From contig JAKAAZ010000014.1 in the NCBI GenBank assembly GCA_021802085.1, forward strand, positions 1-27,016: 27,016 nucleotides of DNA. Reading direction: 5' to 3'. This stretch comes from Acidobacteriota bacterium. Its GTDB lineage: Bacteria > Acidobacteriota > Terriglobia > Terriglobales > Acidobacteriaceae. A program made the translations under genes and the position numbers. Each line of letters opens with the position of its first letter. Positions within the stretch are counted from its first letter, which is position 1. Positions 6,612-14,193 of the stretch are shown here, in pieces. The notes under the pieces are model-generated. The model searched no databases. It had not been told where the DNA came from and was given only the letters and a program-made list of their open reading frames with translations.

Positions 6612-8342
6612 TCAGTCCGCCGCGTAGGGAACATGTCCGGGAGAAACATCGCGCGCCACCGGTTCGAACACAGTGCCAGCCAGCTGATCGCGCAGCTCGG
6701 CATCGCTATGGCGGGCAAAGTAGCTGCGCAGATTCTCTCCATCGTCGCGACCGGCAAGATATTGGCGCAATAGCCGCTCCATGGCCTCGGGAACTTCCGT
6801 CGCCGCGCAGCGGTAGCCAACCGGACGGGCTGTTCTCTGATGCAGTCCGACGGCACCGCCCAGGCAGAAATAATAGGCATCGACCATTTTACCTTGGTGC
6901 TTGATTTTCTTGCCCTCGATGCCGATGTCGGCAATCCAATGTTGGCCGCAACTGTTGGGGCAACCTGTGACATTCAGCTTGAGCTGCTGGTCGAATTGAG
7001 GAATGCGCTGCTCCATCTCCTCGACCAGCCAGCGCGTGAATCCTTTGGTCTCGGTGATGGCGAGCTTGCAGAATTCCGTGCCGGTGCAGGCGATGGCGCC
7101 GCGCCAGAAATTGGACCCCTCGACACGAAGGTCAATCGCTTCCAGTTCCCTCGCCAGTTCATTGGCTTTCGCATTGGGAATATTGATCAACAGAAGATTC
7201 TGCATCACGGTCAAACGCACATCCCCTGTGCCGAACTTTTCGGACAACCCAGCCACGGCCATGAGTTGATCGCCGCTAAGCCTCCCGCGCAGGACCGATG
7301 CGCCCACATAGCTGAGCCCCTCCTGCTTCTGCCGATGAATGCCAACGTGATCGCGAAAAATATCTTCAGGCAAGCGCTCTTCCACGGCAGGATCGAGGCG
7401 ATATCCCAGCCGGGCTTCGACCTCCGCCAGAAATCGTTCCCCATCCCACCCCTCACGGAGAAAAAGATACTTCAAGCGGGCACGTTCACGGCTCTCGCGG
7501 AGCACCTCCTGGTCGCGAAACAATTCCGTAACGGCGTGAACGACGGGCAAGACCTGATCCGGTCGCAGGAATACGTTCAGGCGAACTCCCAGATGCGGCT
7601 GGTTGGAAAGTCCTCCGCCCACGCGGATGGAATAGCCGACCTCAACTCCGCCGCCAGACTTGCGCTCGATCGCGGTCAAGCCAATTTCGTTGATCTCAGG
7701 ATAGGTGCACCAGTGCTGGCAGCCGGCAATGGACACTTTGAATTTGCGCGGCAAGTTATAGAACTCTGGGTTGGCCGTCAGCATATGGGCCAAACCGAGC
7801 GCCAACGGAGACGCATCCGCAATTTCATCGGCGGCGATACCAGCCAGCGGACATCCAGTGACGTTGCGGGAGACGTCGCCGCACGCGCCCTTGGGAGAGA
7901 GTCCGACGCGGTTGAGGGCATCGACGATCTCTGGCAACGATTCAATGGTGAGCCAATGCATCTGAATGTTCTGGCGCACAGTAATATCGGCAAGGTTGCG
8001 CGCGTGCTGTCGGGTCAGATCGGCAATTGTACGGAGCTGGCGGGCGTCAAGGATTCCATTTGGGACGCCAATCCGCATCATGAAGTAATCCGTCATTTTT
8101 CCTTCGCCGCCCTTACCGCCGGTGACTCCTGCGCCATCTCCCTGGGTATAGATACCCCACCATTTGAAGTAGGCGGAGGCCCATTCCGGCACGACACTGC
8201 TGCGGCCCTGGCGGGCAAACTCGCGCACTTCATCGAATGCCTCCCATGGATTTTTCTGACGCTTCAGGCGCTCCATGCGTTGAGCAGATGTTTCTTTCAC
8301 TACTGGCGGGTTCAATGTCGGCGCTGTCATTGGTTCAGTCAT
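6612..8342 (-). CDS. Siroheme/4Fe-4S assimilatory sulfite or nitrite reductase (ferredoxin type)
   Basis: A 576-residue reductase of the NIR/SIR family performing six-electron reduction of sulfite to sulfide or nitrite to ammonia. Four cysteines bind the 4Fe-4S cluster and siroheme: CTGTEFC (about 419-425) and TGCPNSCGQ (about 459-467). WWGIYTQ and the duplicated ferredoxin-like halves are present. The ETK after the first pair is common in nitrite reductases, but similar motifs occur in mycobacterial sulfite reductase. The second cysteine of the CGDC segment, which makes the Tyr-Cys crosslink in that enzyme, is Val here. The operon also makes siroheme, and the upstream leader peptide is built of Cys and Met codons, favouring sulfite as the physiological substrate. 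AGGA precedes the ATG by 7 bases; the ATG overlaps the upstream ORF by 4 bases. Confidence 0.95.
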   Translation of the reverse strand: MTEPMTAPTLNPPVVKETSAQRMERLKRQKNPWEAFDEVREFARQGRSSVVPEWASAYFKWWGIYTQGDGAGVTGGKGGEGKMTDYFMMRIGVPNGILDARQLRTIADLTRQHARNLADITVRQNIQMHWLTIESLPEIVDALNRVGLSPKGACGDVSRNVTGCPLAGIAADEIADASPLALGLAHMLTANPEFYNLPRKFKVSIAGCQHWCTYPEINEIGLTAIERKSGGGVEVGYSIRVGGGLSNQPHLGVRLNVFLRPDQVLPVVHAVTELFRDQEVLRESRERARLKYLFLREGWDGERFLAEVEARLGYRLDPAVEERLPEDIFRDHVGIHRQKQEGLSYVGASVLRGRLSGDQLMAVAGLSEKFGTGDVRLTVMQNLLLINIPNAKANELARELEAIDLRVEGSNFWRGAIACTGTEFCKLAITETKGFTRWLVEEMEQRIPQFDQQLKLNVTGCPNSCGQHWIADIGIEGKKIKHQGKMVDAYYFCLGGAVGLHQRTARPVGYRCAATEVPEAMERLLRQYLAGRDDGENLRSYFARHSDAELRDQLAGTVFEPVARDVSPGHVPYAAD

Positions 8343-8689
8343 TGTGCTTCCTGTGATGCGTTGGTGGTTGATGCGCTGTTGTCGGTGAATCTATGAATGC
8401 CGTGTTGCAGTCTTCGACCAGACCAGCGGCCTGTACTCGGATTCTTCAGGTTCGCCTGAATCTTTCCGGGTAATACGATCCTTTCCGCCGAACGCGGCAG
8501 GACCGATATTTCCTTTTGTAAGGAATCAAGCGCCACCGAAGTCACAATACTGGAAACTCCGTCGCTGAAAATCTGTAAGTTATGCTCTCTCGGCAGCTTG
8601 CGATGAGTCCGTCGTGGGACGAACCTGCTCCATTCCGCGCTAGAGGCGGAAAGCTCATCGCATTTCTCTTCATAAAGATGTTGTGGCAT
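8339..8689 (-). CDS. Small unrecognised ORF coupled to the reductase gene
   Basis: A 116-codon open frame between the attenuator terminator and the reductase. I do not recognise the product. It is polar and basic, has no clear membrane segment, and its last part is Ser/Thr/Asn-rich. In favour of a real gene: AGGA lies 6 bases before the ATG at 8689, and its TGA overlaps the reductase ATG as ATGA, the same coupling seen further along this operon. Against: no family motif and unremarkable codon use. The frame also extends upstream to a GTG at 8758, but that start lies inside the terminator stem and is unlikely. It may instead be an untranslated leader. Confidence 0.4.
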   Translation of the reverse strand: MPQHLYEEKCDELSASSAEWSRFVPRRTHRKLPREHNLQIFSDGVSSIVTSVALDSLQKEISVLPRSAERIVLPGKIQANLKNPSTGRWSGRRLQHGIHRFTDNSASTTNASQEAQ

Positions 8690-8747
8690 CGGCAGTCCTG
8701 CTCCCCGTGTTGATGGTTGCCGAACGTGTGGGGATTCTGCCGAAACT

Positions 8748-8781
8748 AAAAAACCCACCTGAGCGGCTCTTCCGCGGTGGG
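8748..8781 (-). terminator. Intrinsic terminator inside the reductase operon leader (attenuator)
   Basis: On the minus strand CCCACC-GCGG-AAGAG-CCGC-TCA-GGTGGG forms a 10-bp stem with a 3-nt bulge and 5-nt loop, followed directly by TTTTTT. It lies about 40 bp after the stop of the Cys-rich leader peptide and about 60 bp before the first larger ORF, so unless it is bypassed it would end transcription before the operon. An alternative pairing just upstream is TTGGGT (8830-8825, within the last leader codons) with ACCCAA (8795-8790). Confidence 0.75.
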
Positions 8782-8822
8782 CTTTTGATTTGGGTTACTG
8801 CAAGCTTTTTCAGCTTTTGACT

Positions 8823-8909
8823 CTACCCAACCCTCCAGAAGATGCGCGAATGTGCCCGCATGGTACACATGCAGCACATACAACACTTCGTGGAGGCAGG
8901 CAGGTTCAT
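8823..8909 (-). CDS. Cys/Met-rich leader peptide (putative attenuator peptide)
   Basis: A 28-residue ORF (ATG at 8909, TAG at 8823-8825). Codons 9-15 read C-C-M-C-C-M-C (8885-8865), with another Met at 17. Five cysteines and two methionines in seven codons is highly unlikely by chance. The predicted transcription start lies only about 4-6 nt upstream of the ATG, so the mRNA would be nearly leaderless and has no Shine-Dalgarno. This is reminiscent of the polycysteine upstream ORFs known ahead of sulfur genes in mycobacteria. The last codons (TGG AGG GTT GGG) hold the G-rich segment that can pair either with CCTCC at codons 5-6 or with sequence at the terminator. Inferred role: a ribosome starved of charged tRNA-Cys stalls here and allows read-through into the sulfite reductase operon. 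Confidence 0.7.
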   Translation of the reverse strand: MNLPASTKCCMCCMCTMRAHSRIFWRVG

Positions 8910-8920
8910 AACTGTGGTCT

Positions 8921-8950
8921 ATTGTATGTGTTGATCGAATCGCGCGTCAA
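8921..8950 (-). promoter_or_regulatory. Sigma70-type promoter of the reductase operon
   Basis: On the minus strand TTGACG (8950-8945) and TACAAT (8926-8921) each match the consensus in five of six positions, 18 bp apart. The start of transcription should fall near 8913-8915, a few bases before the leader-peptide ATG. It follows the end of the GH28 gene by about 70 bp, so the reductase operon is an independent transcription unit. Confidence 0.65.
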
Positions 8951-9017
8951 GAGAGGAATTTGGGGGAGGGGCGAGTCCCCCCCCCTTTGCTACCTCGGAT
9001 GTCACGCCCGCAGAAGG

Positions 9018-10637
9018 CTATAGTGTCTTCTCTGTGACATCGTCCAGTGTCGTGTTTGGAATTCCCCGGCTGAGCGAGCAACTGAAATTGTCCACATTCT
9101 GCAGATAAAAGGTGGGAACACCCTGCACTTTCTGGGTTCTGATCCGCAGAAACTCCGCACCGCTGACATTCTCCAGAGCAAAATCCGGACGGTCATCCGA
9201 AGTGAGCGAAGCGATTTCAACGTGGCTCATGTCGATGTTTTGAACATGGCGAAGATAGAATCCCTGCGCCGGCGAGATTCCGAACATGGTCGGCTCCGGG
9301 TATCCATTTTCCATTTCCGGAAGACGCAAGGCGGCCTGCTCGCGCGTTCCACCGCCCTGATGCTGGATATAGACATCGCCGATCTGGACATCTTGAATCC
9401 TGTGGCCGGGAATCCCGCTGAGGATGGAGCATTGCCGTGGGTTCACATTCGACGCGACAATGTTGCCGATAAGGACTCGGCGCAGCTGGCCGACGGAACC
9501 GTTTGCGGGACCGCGCATTCTGGCGCCCAGCCTGAAGAAAATGGGAGCGCTCACAATATCGCGCATGGTGATGTTGGTGATGGCGATATCCTCCAGCAGC
9601 GCTCCATCGACGGTTTCGAGAGCCAAACCATGGCAGCCTTCGAAAATACAGTTTGAAATGGCAATATTCTTGAAGCCGCCGTTCGATTCCGTCCCCATCT
9701 TGATGCGTCCGGTGCGGGAGACATGGGTCCCATCCGGAAATTTCTTGAGCGTTCCGTCCAGCAGAGTTCCCAATTCATACGCGCCAGTCACATAGCAGTT
9801 CGAGATGGTGACATTTTCCGTGGGACGCGCATAGCCCAGCGCAAATGAACTCTTCGGAACTATGGCATCGTCCCAGGGGGAATTGACAGTGCAATTCGAT
9901 ACGCGAACATTGCGGCAGCAATCGATGTCCATGCCATCGCGATTGGTATCGATGGTCAGATTGTCGATGGTCAGATTGTCGACTCCGGTTGCCAGAATGC
10001 CGAACCAGCCGCCCTGAAGTATCTGGAAGTCCTTGAGCACGACGTTGTGGCAGTTCTTGAGCGAGATGGATTTGTTGCCGACGCCGCTGGTGCGTCTATC
10101 TGCCGGATTGTGAGATTCCGGTCCGTTACCGCGGCTCAAGCCGCGTCCCCAGATGCGACCAGGCCCGCAGATAGAGATGTCGTTCAGCCCTTCGCCCCAG
10201 ATCAGGCTGTTGTGCCAGTGGTTGTGGCCGTAGTCCTGATACATGTGCCATGTTTCATTGGGCTCGGGCTCATCGTAGCCGCCGGAACTTCCCTCCGCAG
10301 GCGCGGGCGCTGCGAGAATGACGGCTCCTTGCTCAAGAAACAGCGTGACATGGCTTTGCAAATGGATGGAGTAACAGGCATAGGTGCCCGCCGGAAACAG
10401 AACCGTCCCGCCTCCGGAAGAGGCCGCGGCGGCGATCGCTTTGTTGATCGCCGGCGTATCGATCGTGGTTCCGTCGCCAACCGCGCCGTATCCCCGCACG
10501 TCATAGGTACCCTTGCCGTTCCGTCCGACCCCGGACACATCGGATGGATTGGCCGCAAACAAGGCAGGCGCGGTCATCAAAGAGGCGGCGATCCCGCCTC
10601 CAGCAAGCTTCAGTACGTCTCTTCTCGGTGTTTGCAT
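9018..10637 (-). CDS. Tat-exported glycoside hydrolase family 28 (polygalacturonase-like)
   Basis: A 539-residue secreted enzyme with a right-handed beta-helix, likely cleaving galacturonide or rhamnogalacturonan-type linkages in pectin. The N-terminus has a twin-arginine signal (RRDVLKLAG, 5-13), a hydrophobic stretch and a cleavage site near FAA-N (about 30). YGAVGDGTTIDTPAINKAI (50-68) is the usual start of the pectin-lyase-fold domain. GH28 landmarks are NRDGMD (232-237, like NTDG), the acidic pair DD (256-257), RIKMGTESNGG (311-321) and CHGLALE (335-341, in place of GHG). AAGGAGC precedes the ATG. It lies 98 bp after the CE15 gene and probably shares its transcript. The exact substrate (polygalacturonan, rhamnogalacturonan, xylogalacturonan) is not readable. 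Confidence 0.9.
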   Translation of the reverse strand: MQTPRRDVLKLAGGGIAASLMTAPALFAANPSDVSGVGRNGKGTYDVRGYGAVGDGTTIDTPAINKAIAAAASSGGGTVLFPAGTYACYSIHLQSHVTLFLEQGAVILAAPAPAEGSSGGYDEPEPNETWHMYQDYGHNHWHNSLIWGEGLNDISICGPGRIWGRGLSRGNGPESHNPADRRTSGVGNKSISLKNCHNVVLKDFQILQGGWFGILATGVDNLTIDNLTIDTNRDGMDIDCCRNVRVSNCTVNSPWDDAIVPKSSFALGYARPTENVTISNCYVTGAYELGTLLDGTLKKFPDGTHVSRTGRIKMGTESNGGFKNIAISNCIFEGCHGLALETVDGALLEDIAITNITMRDIVSAPIFFRLGARMRGPANGSVGQLRRVLIGNIVASNVNPRQCSILSGIPGHRIQDVQIGDVYIQHQGGGTREQAALRLPEMENGYPEPTMFGISPAQGFYLRHVQNIDMSHVEIASLTSDDRPDFALENVSGAEFLRIRTQKVQGVPTFYLQNVDNFSCSLSRGIPNTTLDDVTEKTL

Positions 10638-10735
10638 GTTGCTCCTTCACACTTAAGATCGTGATTCAGATTCCATCTCGGCGCGATGGATTGTCCGGCT
10701 TCCTTAGCCTGACGGATTGCAGAAACGCGTTCGCT

Positions 10736-12112
10736 TCATTGCTGAGTTGTTTTTGGTGCTGGATCCGTTTTCCCCATTGCGGCTTTCTTCAGGTGCATGT
10801 CGGCAAAGTTCAAGTACTGTTGCCAATCGTAGAACGTAATGTTATGGCCTCCAGTACGAACATGGTAGCCGATCTGTCCCATGACCGGATGATTCACAGG
10901 CGGCCACTGTGTCGTCGGCAAGCCATCGGTTCCAAGAAGTTTGTAGACAGGGGTGACGGCAACACCGGAGAGGAACTCTCCTTCGGGGTCAGCCCAGTGA
11001 TCGTCGATGGCGCTGGCGATATACAGAGGACGCGGAGCGATCAAGGCAATCATCATGTGCTGGTCGAAGGGCAGCGTGCTGTCCCGACCGTTATATTGTT
11101 TGAAGTTATTGCAGAACCAATAGGGAAAGTGCGTGTTCAGATCGCGGATCGTCTCGCCGCCCGGACGGTGAAATAACCGCACGCCGCCCGCGCCGGAATC
11201 GTCGCTGATCGCCATGGCAAATCGCGGGTCCGTTGCAGCCGCCCACAGAGCCGCTTTGCCCAGGCGAGACCAGCCGAAGACGGCCACTCTCGACGCATCC
11301 ACATCATGATCCGTCTCCAGATAATCCATCATGCGGCGCAGCGCCCAGGCCCACGCGCCAATAGTCGAGAAGTTATCGCCTCTTCCCTGCAACTGCGGAT
11401 AATAGGCTTTCAAACTGTCGCGATAGCTGCCAATATAGTCGGGATCGACATCGGCTCGGTATACCGTCGCTACCGCGTAGCCGCGCTTCAACATGGTTTC
11501 AATGGGCCATTTGTCGGAGGCGATGCCTCGACAGGCAGCCGTGGCGCGATGGTTCTTGACACAGGGCGCAGTGTAGGGCTCATTGGGGTGCTTTTCTGTG
11601 ACCTCCGTCCAACTCGTAGAAATCAGTATCCCAGGATCGGCATTGACGGTTTCATTTCCCCAAAAATTGAGGCCCATAAAAACCGGGGGGCGATGTACCC
11701 GATTTGGAATGTACAGCAGAAGATGAAGTTTCGGCCCGCTGGAAGTTCCGTCCAGCAGGATCGTCACCTGCTTGCGGGTCGCGGTCCCACTCAGCGCGTT
11801 GCGGGTATCATCGACGACCACAAAGCGCATGTTCTTGGGACGGGGCGGCGCAACGCCGTATTCCTGTTCCGTAAACAGCTTCAGGAGTTGCGCTCGATGC
11901 GCCTGCCATTGCGCTGGCGTGGTGATCTTGGACCCGTTGCTCCTGGCAAGAACATCCGGCAAACCTGCCGGCAACGCAGGCTGGGAAAGAATTGATTGCG
12001 CGGAGCAGGCCACGGTCAGCAGCAGGAGCAGAGGCAACAAAAGAACGGCCGCGGAAGAATCGGCGGAGAGGCGATTCCGAGCGCTACATCTGTGACAGTG
12101 AATCCGGTGCAT
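10736..12112 (-). CDS. Carbohydrate esterase family 15 (4-O-methyl-glucuronoyl methylesterase type)
   Basis: A 458-residue exported alpha/beta hydrolase of the bacterial CE15 group, which cleaves ester bonds between glucuronic acid of xylan and lignin alcohols. A hydrophobic signal (residues 21-36) ends in TVACSAQ; this is a signal peptidase site or an imperfect lipobox. The nucleophile is Ser282 in GWSRLGKAAL (280-289) with the family Arg/Lys, followed by RFAMAISDDSGAGG. An acidic residue in IDDHWADPEGEF (369-380) and His423 in TGGHNIT should complete the triad. The second residue of the nucleophile elbow is Trp rather than the commoner Cys or His. CAGGAG is 7 bases from the ATG. It starts 28 bp after the USG-1-like gene and precedes GH28, suggesting joint attack on plant cell walls. 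Confidence 0.9.
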   Translation of the reverse strand: MHRIHCHRCSARNRLSADSSAAVLLLPLLLLLTVACSAQSILSQPALPAGLPDVLARSNGSKITTPAQWQAHRAQLLKLFTEQEYGVAPPRPKNMRFVVVDDTRNALSGTATRKQVTILLDGTSSGPKLHLLLYIPNRVHRPPVFMGLNFWGNETVNADPGILISTSWTEVTEKHPNEPYTAPCVKNHRATAACRGIASDKWPIETMLKRGYAVATVYRADVDPDYIGSYRDSLKAYYPQLQGRGDNFSTIGAWAWALRRMMDYLETDHDVDASRVAVFGWSRLGKAALWAAATDPRFAMAISDDSGAGGVRLFHRPGGETIRDLNTHFPYWFCNNFKQYNGRDSTLPFDQHMMIALIAPRPLYIASAIDDHWADPEGEFLSGVAVTPVYKLLGTDGLPTTQWPPVNHPVMGQIGYHVRTGGHNITFYDWQQYLNFADMHLKKAAMGKTDPAPKTTQQ

Positions 12113-12140
12113 GGAGCGGCTCCTGGGTTGGACTATTCCG

Positions 12141-13274
12141 TTACTGGACCTTTCCGCGAGGGCGGAGGCGATTCAATTCAATGGCGCACGCAACGGCATT
12201 GCGGGCGGCGAACTTCAGGTTGTCGGCGACAATCCACAGCCAGAACCGGCTTGTCTGCTGCGCTGCCGGTTCTGGCTTAGCCGCGCTTTTCACGGTTGTC
12301 TTGGGAGAAACACCGGACTCTTCCGCAAGCTCGAAAACGGGTTGCACCAGGATCTGCGCTTCCTCCTCTTCGACAGCCTGTACGTTCCCCGGAAATGCGC
12401 TGGCATCGGCGACAATATGGACGTGTGAACCAGCCAGCGCCTCCGCCAGCGCCGTGGCCGCGACAGGATGCGAAAATTCGACCGCAACCGACAGTGCATA
12501 TCCATGAAAAACCGGGACCTGGATGACCTGCAACGCGAGTGATGACGCGGGGACAAGAGCGATCTTCGCATAGTGGCGCCTGATCTTGCCGGCGGCGCTG
12601 GCCAGAACAGCTTGCCCCGCGACACCGAACGAAACCGCCAGCGTAAAAGCGGTCTGCCCGCCAAACACTTCGGTCGGCAACGGTTGGAACGACAGCAGGT
12701 TGGCGGTTTGTTGATGCAATTCCTCCAGCGCGGCATGGCCATACTCAGAGGCCGGTTGCAGCAGGGTCGCCCAAATACCGTGTAAGGGGGCAACCCGCTG
12801 GCTGCGCGCGGCCAGCATCGCCAGCAACACCGCTACCGGATGAGCGGAAACTACGGCTCGCGTATGCAGGTCGGGTGCCGGCAACTTTGGCGCCACATGT
12901 TTTGGCGACGCGTCGGAGGCAGGCCGCTCGGCAACCCACGGTGCGCGCACCAGCATTCCGGGGGACTTCTCCAGTTCCCCGCTTAAATCGACAAGGCAAG
13001 ACCCGGCCTGCAAAGCCTGCCGCGCATATTTTTTCGTGAGCGCTGGATCGCCTGCAAAAAAAGTGAAGTCGCAACCCTCGAAGGAATCTGCTTCGATTCG
13101 CTGAATCAACGTCATCTCATCATCGACCGCTGCCAGGTTTCCCTGGCCATCTTCATCGTCGAGTAAGCGGAGGTCCGCGGAGGCGAAGGCGGATACTGCC
13201 AACTCATCACTGAGAGCCTTGCCGAGCAAGGTGCCGGCGCCCACCAACGCAATTCTTAACGATTTTTCTGACAT
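12141..13274 (-). CDS. USG-1-like / aspartate-semialdehyde dehydrogenase-family protein lacking catalytic Cys
   Basis: A 377-residue protein with the fold of aspartate-semialdehyde dehydrogenase: an N-terminal Rossmann motif IALVGAGTLLGKAL, then the dimerisation domain with SEYGHAALEELHQQTANLL and the closing FWLWIVADNLKFAA. These resemble E. coli USG-1 (VADNVRFGG). The active-site segment, normally containing Asn-Pro-x-Cys, reads VVSAHPVAVLLA, so the catalytic Cys is absent and dehydrogenase activity is unlikely. Function is unknown, as for USG-1. ATG at 13274 is chosen because AGAGG lies 5 bases upstream; the frame extends to 13448 but overlaps pssA. It lies 52 bp after pssA and 28 bp before the CE15 gene. 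Confidence 0.8.
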   Translation of the reverse strand: MSEKSLRIALVGAGTLLGKALSDELAVSAFASADLRLLDDEDGQGNLAAVDDEMTLIQRIEADSFEGCDFTFFAGDPALTKKYARQALQAGSCLVDLSGELEKSPGMLVRAPWVAERPASDASPKHVAPKLPAPDLHTRAVVSAHPVAVLLAMLAARSQRVAPLHGIWATLLQPASEYGHAALEELHQQTANLLSFQPLPTEVFGGQTAFTLAVSFGVAGQAVLASAAGKIRRHYAKIALVPASSLALQVIQVPVFHGYALSVAVEFSHPVAATALAEALAGSHVHIVADASAFPGNVQAVEEEEAQILVQPVFELAEESGVSPKTTVKSAAKPEPAAQQTSRFWLWIVADNLKFAARNAVACAIELNRLRPRGKVQ

Positions 13275-13326
13275 GGAACCTCTGCCTGTTTCATTCCTGA
13301 AGCTTTTCTGCGCGCATCGAAGCAGA

Positions 13327-14193
13327 CTACGCTTTATGTGCCGAAGGACCGGACATGGTGCCATCCGGCTTCCTGGTGCGGCGACGCCGAAGCGACCAGG
13401 AGTATGCCGCCCGGGCCAGCAGTCCGGAGAACATATAGCCCATCGCAATCATAAAGAGCAAAACCTGGGAAAAGAGCAGGAGTACCGAAACAACCGCCCC
13501 AATCAGGACCAATAGTTGAAATGGATGGCGACCGGTGAGAGTGATTTCCTTGCCACTCCAGAAACGCCACGTGCTGACCATGAGAAAACCGACCAGCCCG
13601 ATCAGAACAATCCAGACGATGGCGACCGTACCGCTGAACACCGGCGTACCCAGAAAATAATGAACGCAGGCGGCGATCACGCCAGCGGCAGCGGGGATCG
13701 GCATGCCCACGAAATATTTTCGATCCGGACGTCCTGGATTTTTCGGCTGCGCATCGGCGCTGGTATTGAAGCGGGCCAGGCGACAGGCGCCGCAGATCAA
13801 GAACAGAAAGCAGACGACGGCGCCGATCTGCATCAATTGATGGCGCAGCACGGGGTCCATCGTCGGCGGCAACATGCGAAAGCCCCAGGTGTAGGCGAGA
13901 ATGCTGGGGGCAACGCCAAAGGTAATCACATCGGCCAGAGAGTCCAGTTCCCGGCCAAAATCGCTCGCGGTATTCGTCATTCTGGCAATGCGGCCGTCCA
14001 GCCCATCGAACGGTATGGCCAGACCGATTACAAGAGCGGCATTGTCGAAGTGATGCGGTTCGAGGGGAGAACCTTGCAAGCTCTGCACGATCGCATAGAA
14101 CCCCGCGGCGATGGTACCGGCCGTGAACAACGAAGGCAGAATATACATGCCGCGTCGCGCCGGTCTCTGCTTGCGGCCACGAGGCTCACTCAT
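13327..14193 (-). CDS. pssA: CDP-diacylglycerol--serine O-phosphatidyltransferase
   Basis: A 288-residue polytopic inner-membrane enzyme making phosphatidylserine from CDP-diacylglycerol and serine. The CDP-alcohol phosphotransferase motif DGxxARx8GxxxDxxxD is complete: D66-G67, A70-R71, G80, D84, D88. About eight hydrophobic segments follow the basic N-terminus (RGRKQRPARRG), and the C-terminus is highly basic. Its ATG overlaps the end of psd as ATGA, so the two steps to phosphatidylethanolamine are coupled. Together they imply a phosphatidylethanolamine membrane. The type II (CDP-alcohol family) enzyme is intended, not the E. coli phospholipase-D-like PssA. Confidence 0.95.
   Translation of the reverse strand: MSEPRGRKQRPARRGMYILPSLFTAGTIAAGFYAIVQSLQGSPLEPHHFDNAALVIGLAIPFDGLDGRIARMTNTASDFGRELDSLADVITFGVAPSILAYTWGFRMLPPTMDPVLRHQLMQIGAVVCFLFLICGACRLARFNTSADAQPKNPGRPDRKYFVGMPIPAAAGVIAACVHYFLGTPVFSGTVAIVWIVLIGLVGFLMVSTWRFWSGKEITLTGRHPFQLLVLIGAVVSVLLLFSQVLLFMIAMGYMFSGLLARAAYSWSLRRRRTRKPDGTMSGPSAHKA

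Noticed and set aside
6840..8396. Long plus-strand open frame (518 codons) opposite the reductase
   Set aside because: It is antisense to a gene with clear siroheme/4Fe-4S motifs, and its translation shows no family features; open antisense frames are common in GC-rich genes.
8961..8985. G/C-run hairpin after the GH28 gene (includes nine C in a row)
   Set aside because: It can fold imperfectly but has no T-tract, so I do not call it a terminator; homopolymer runs may also be sequencing-sensitive.
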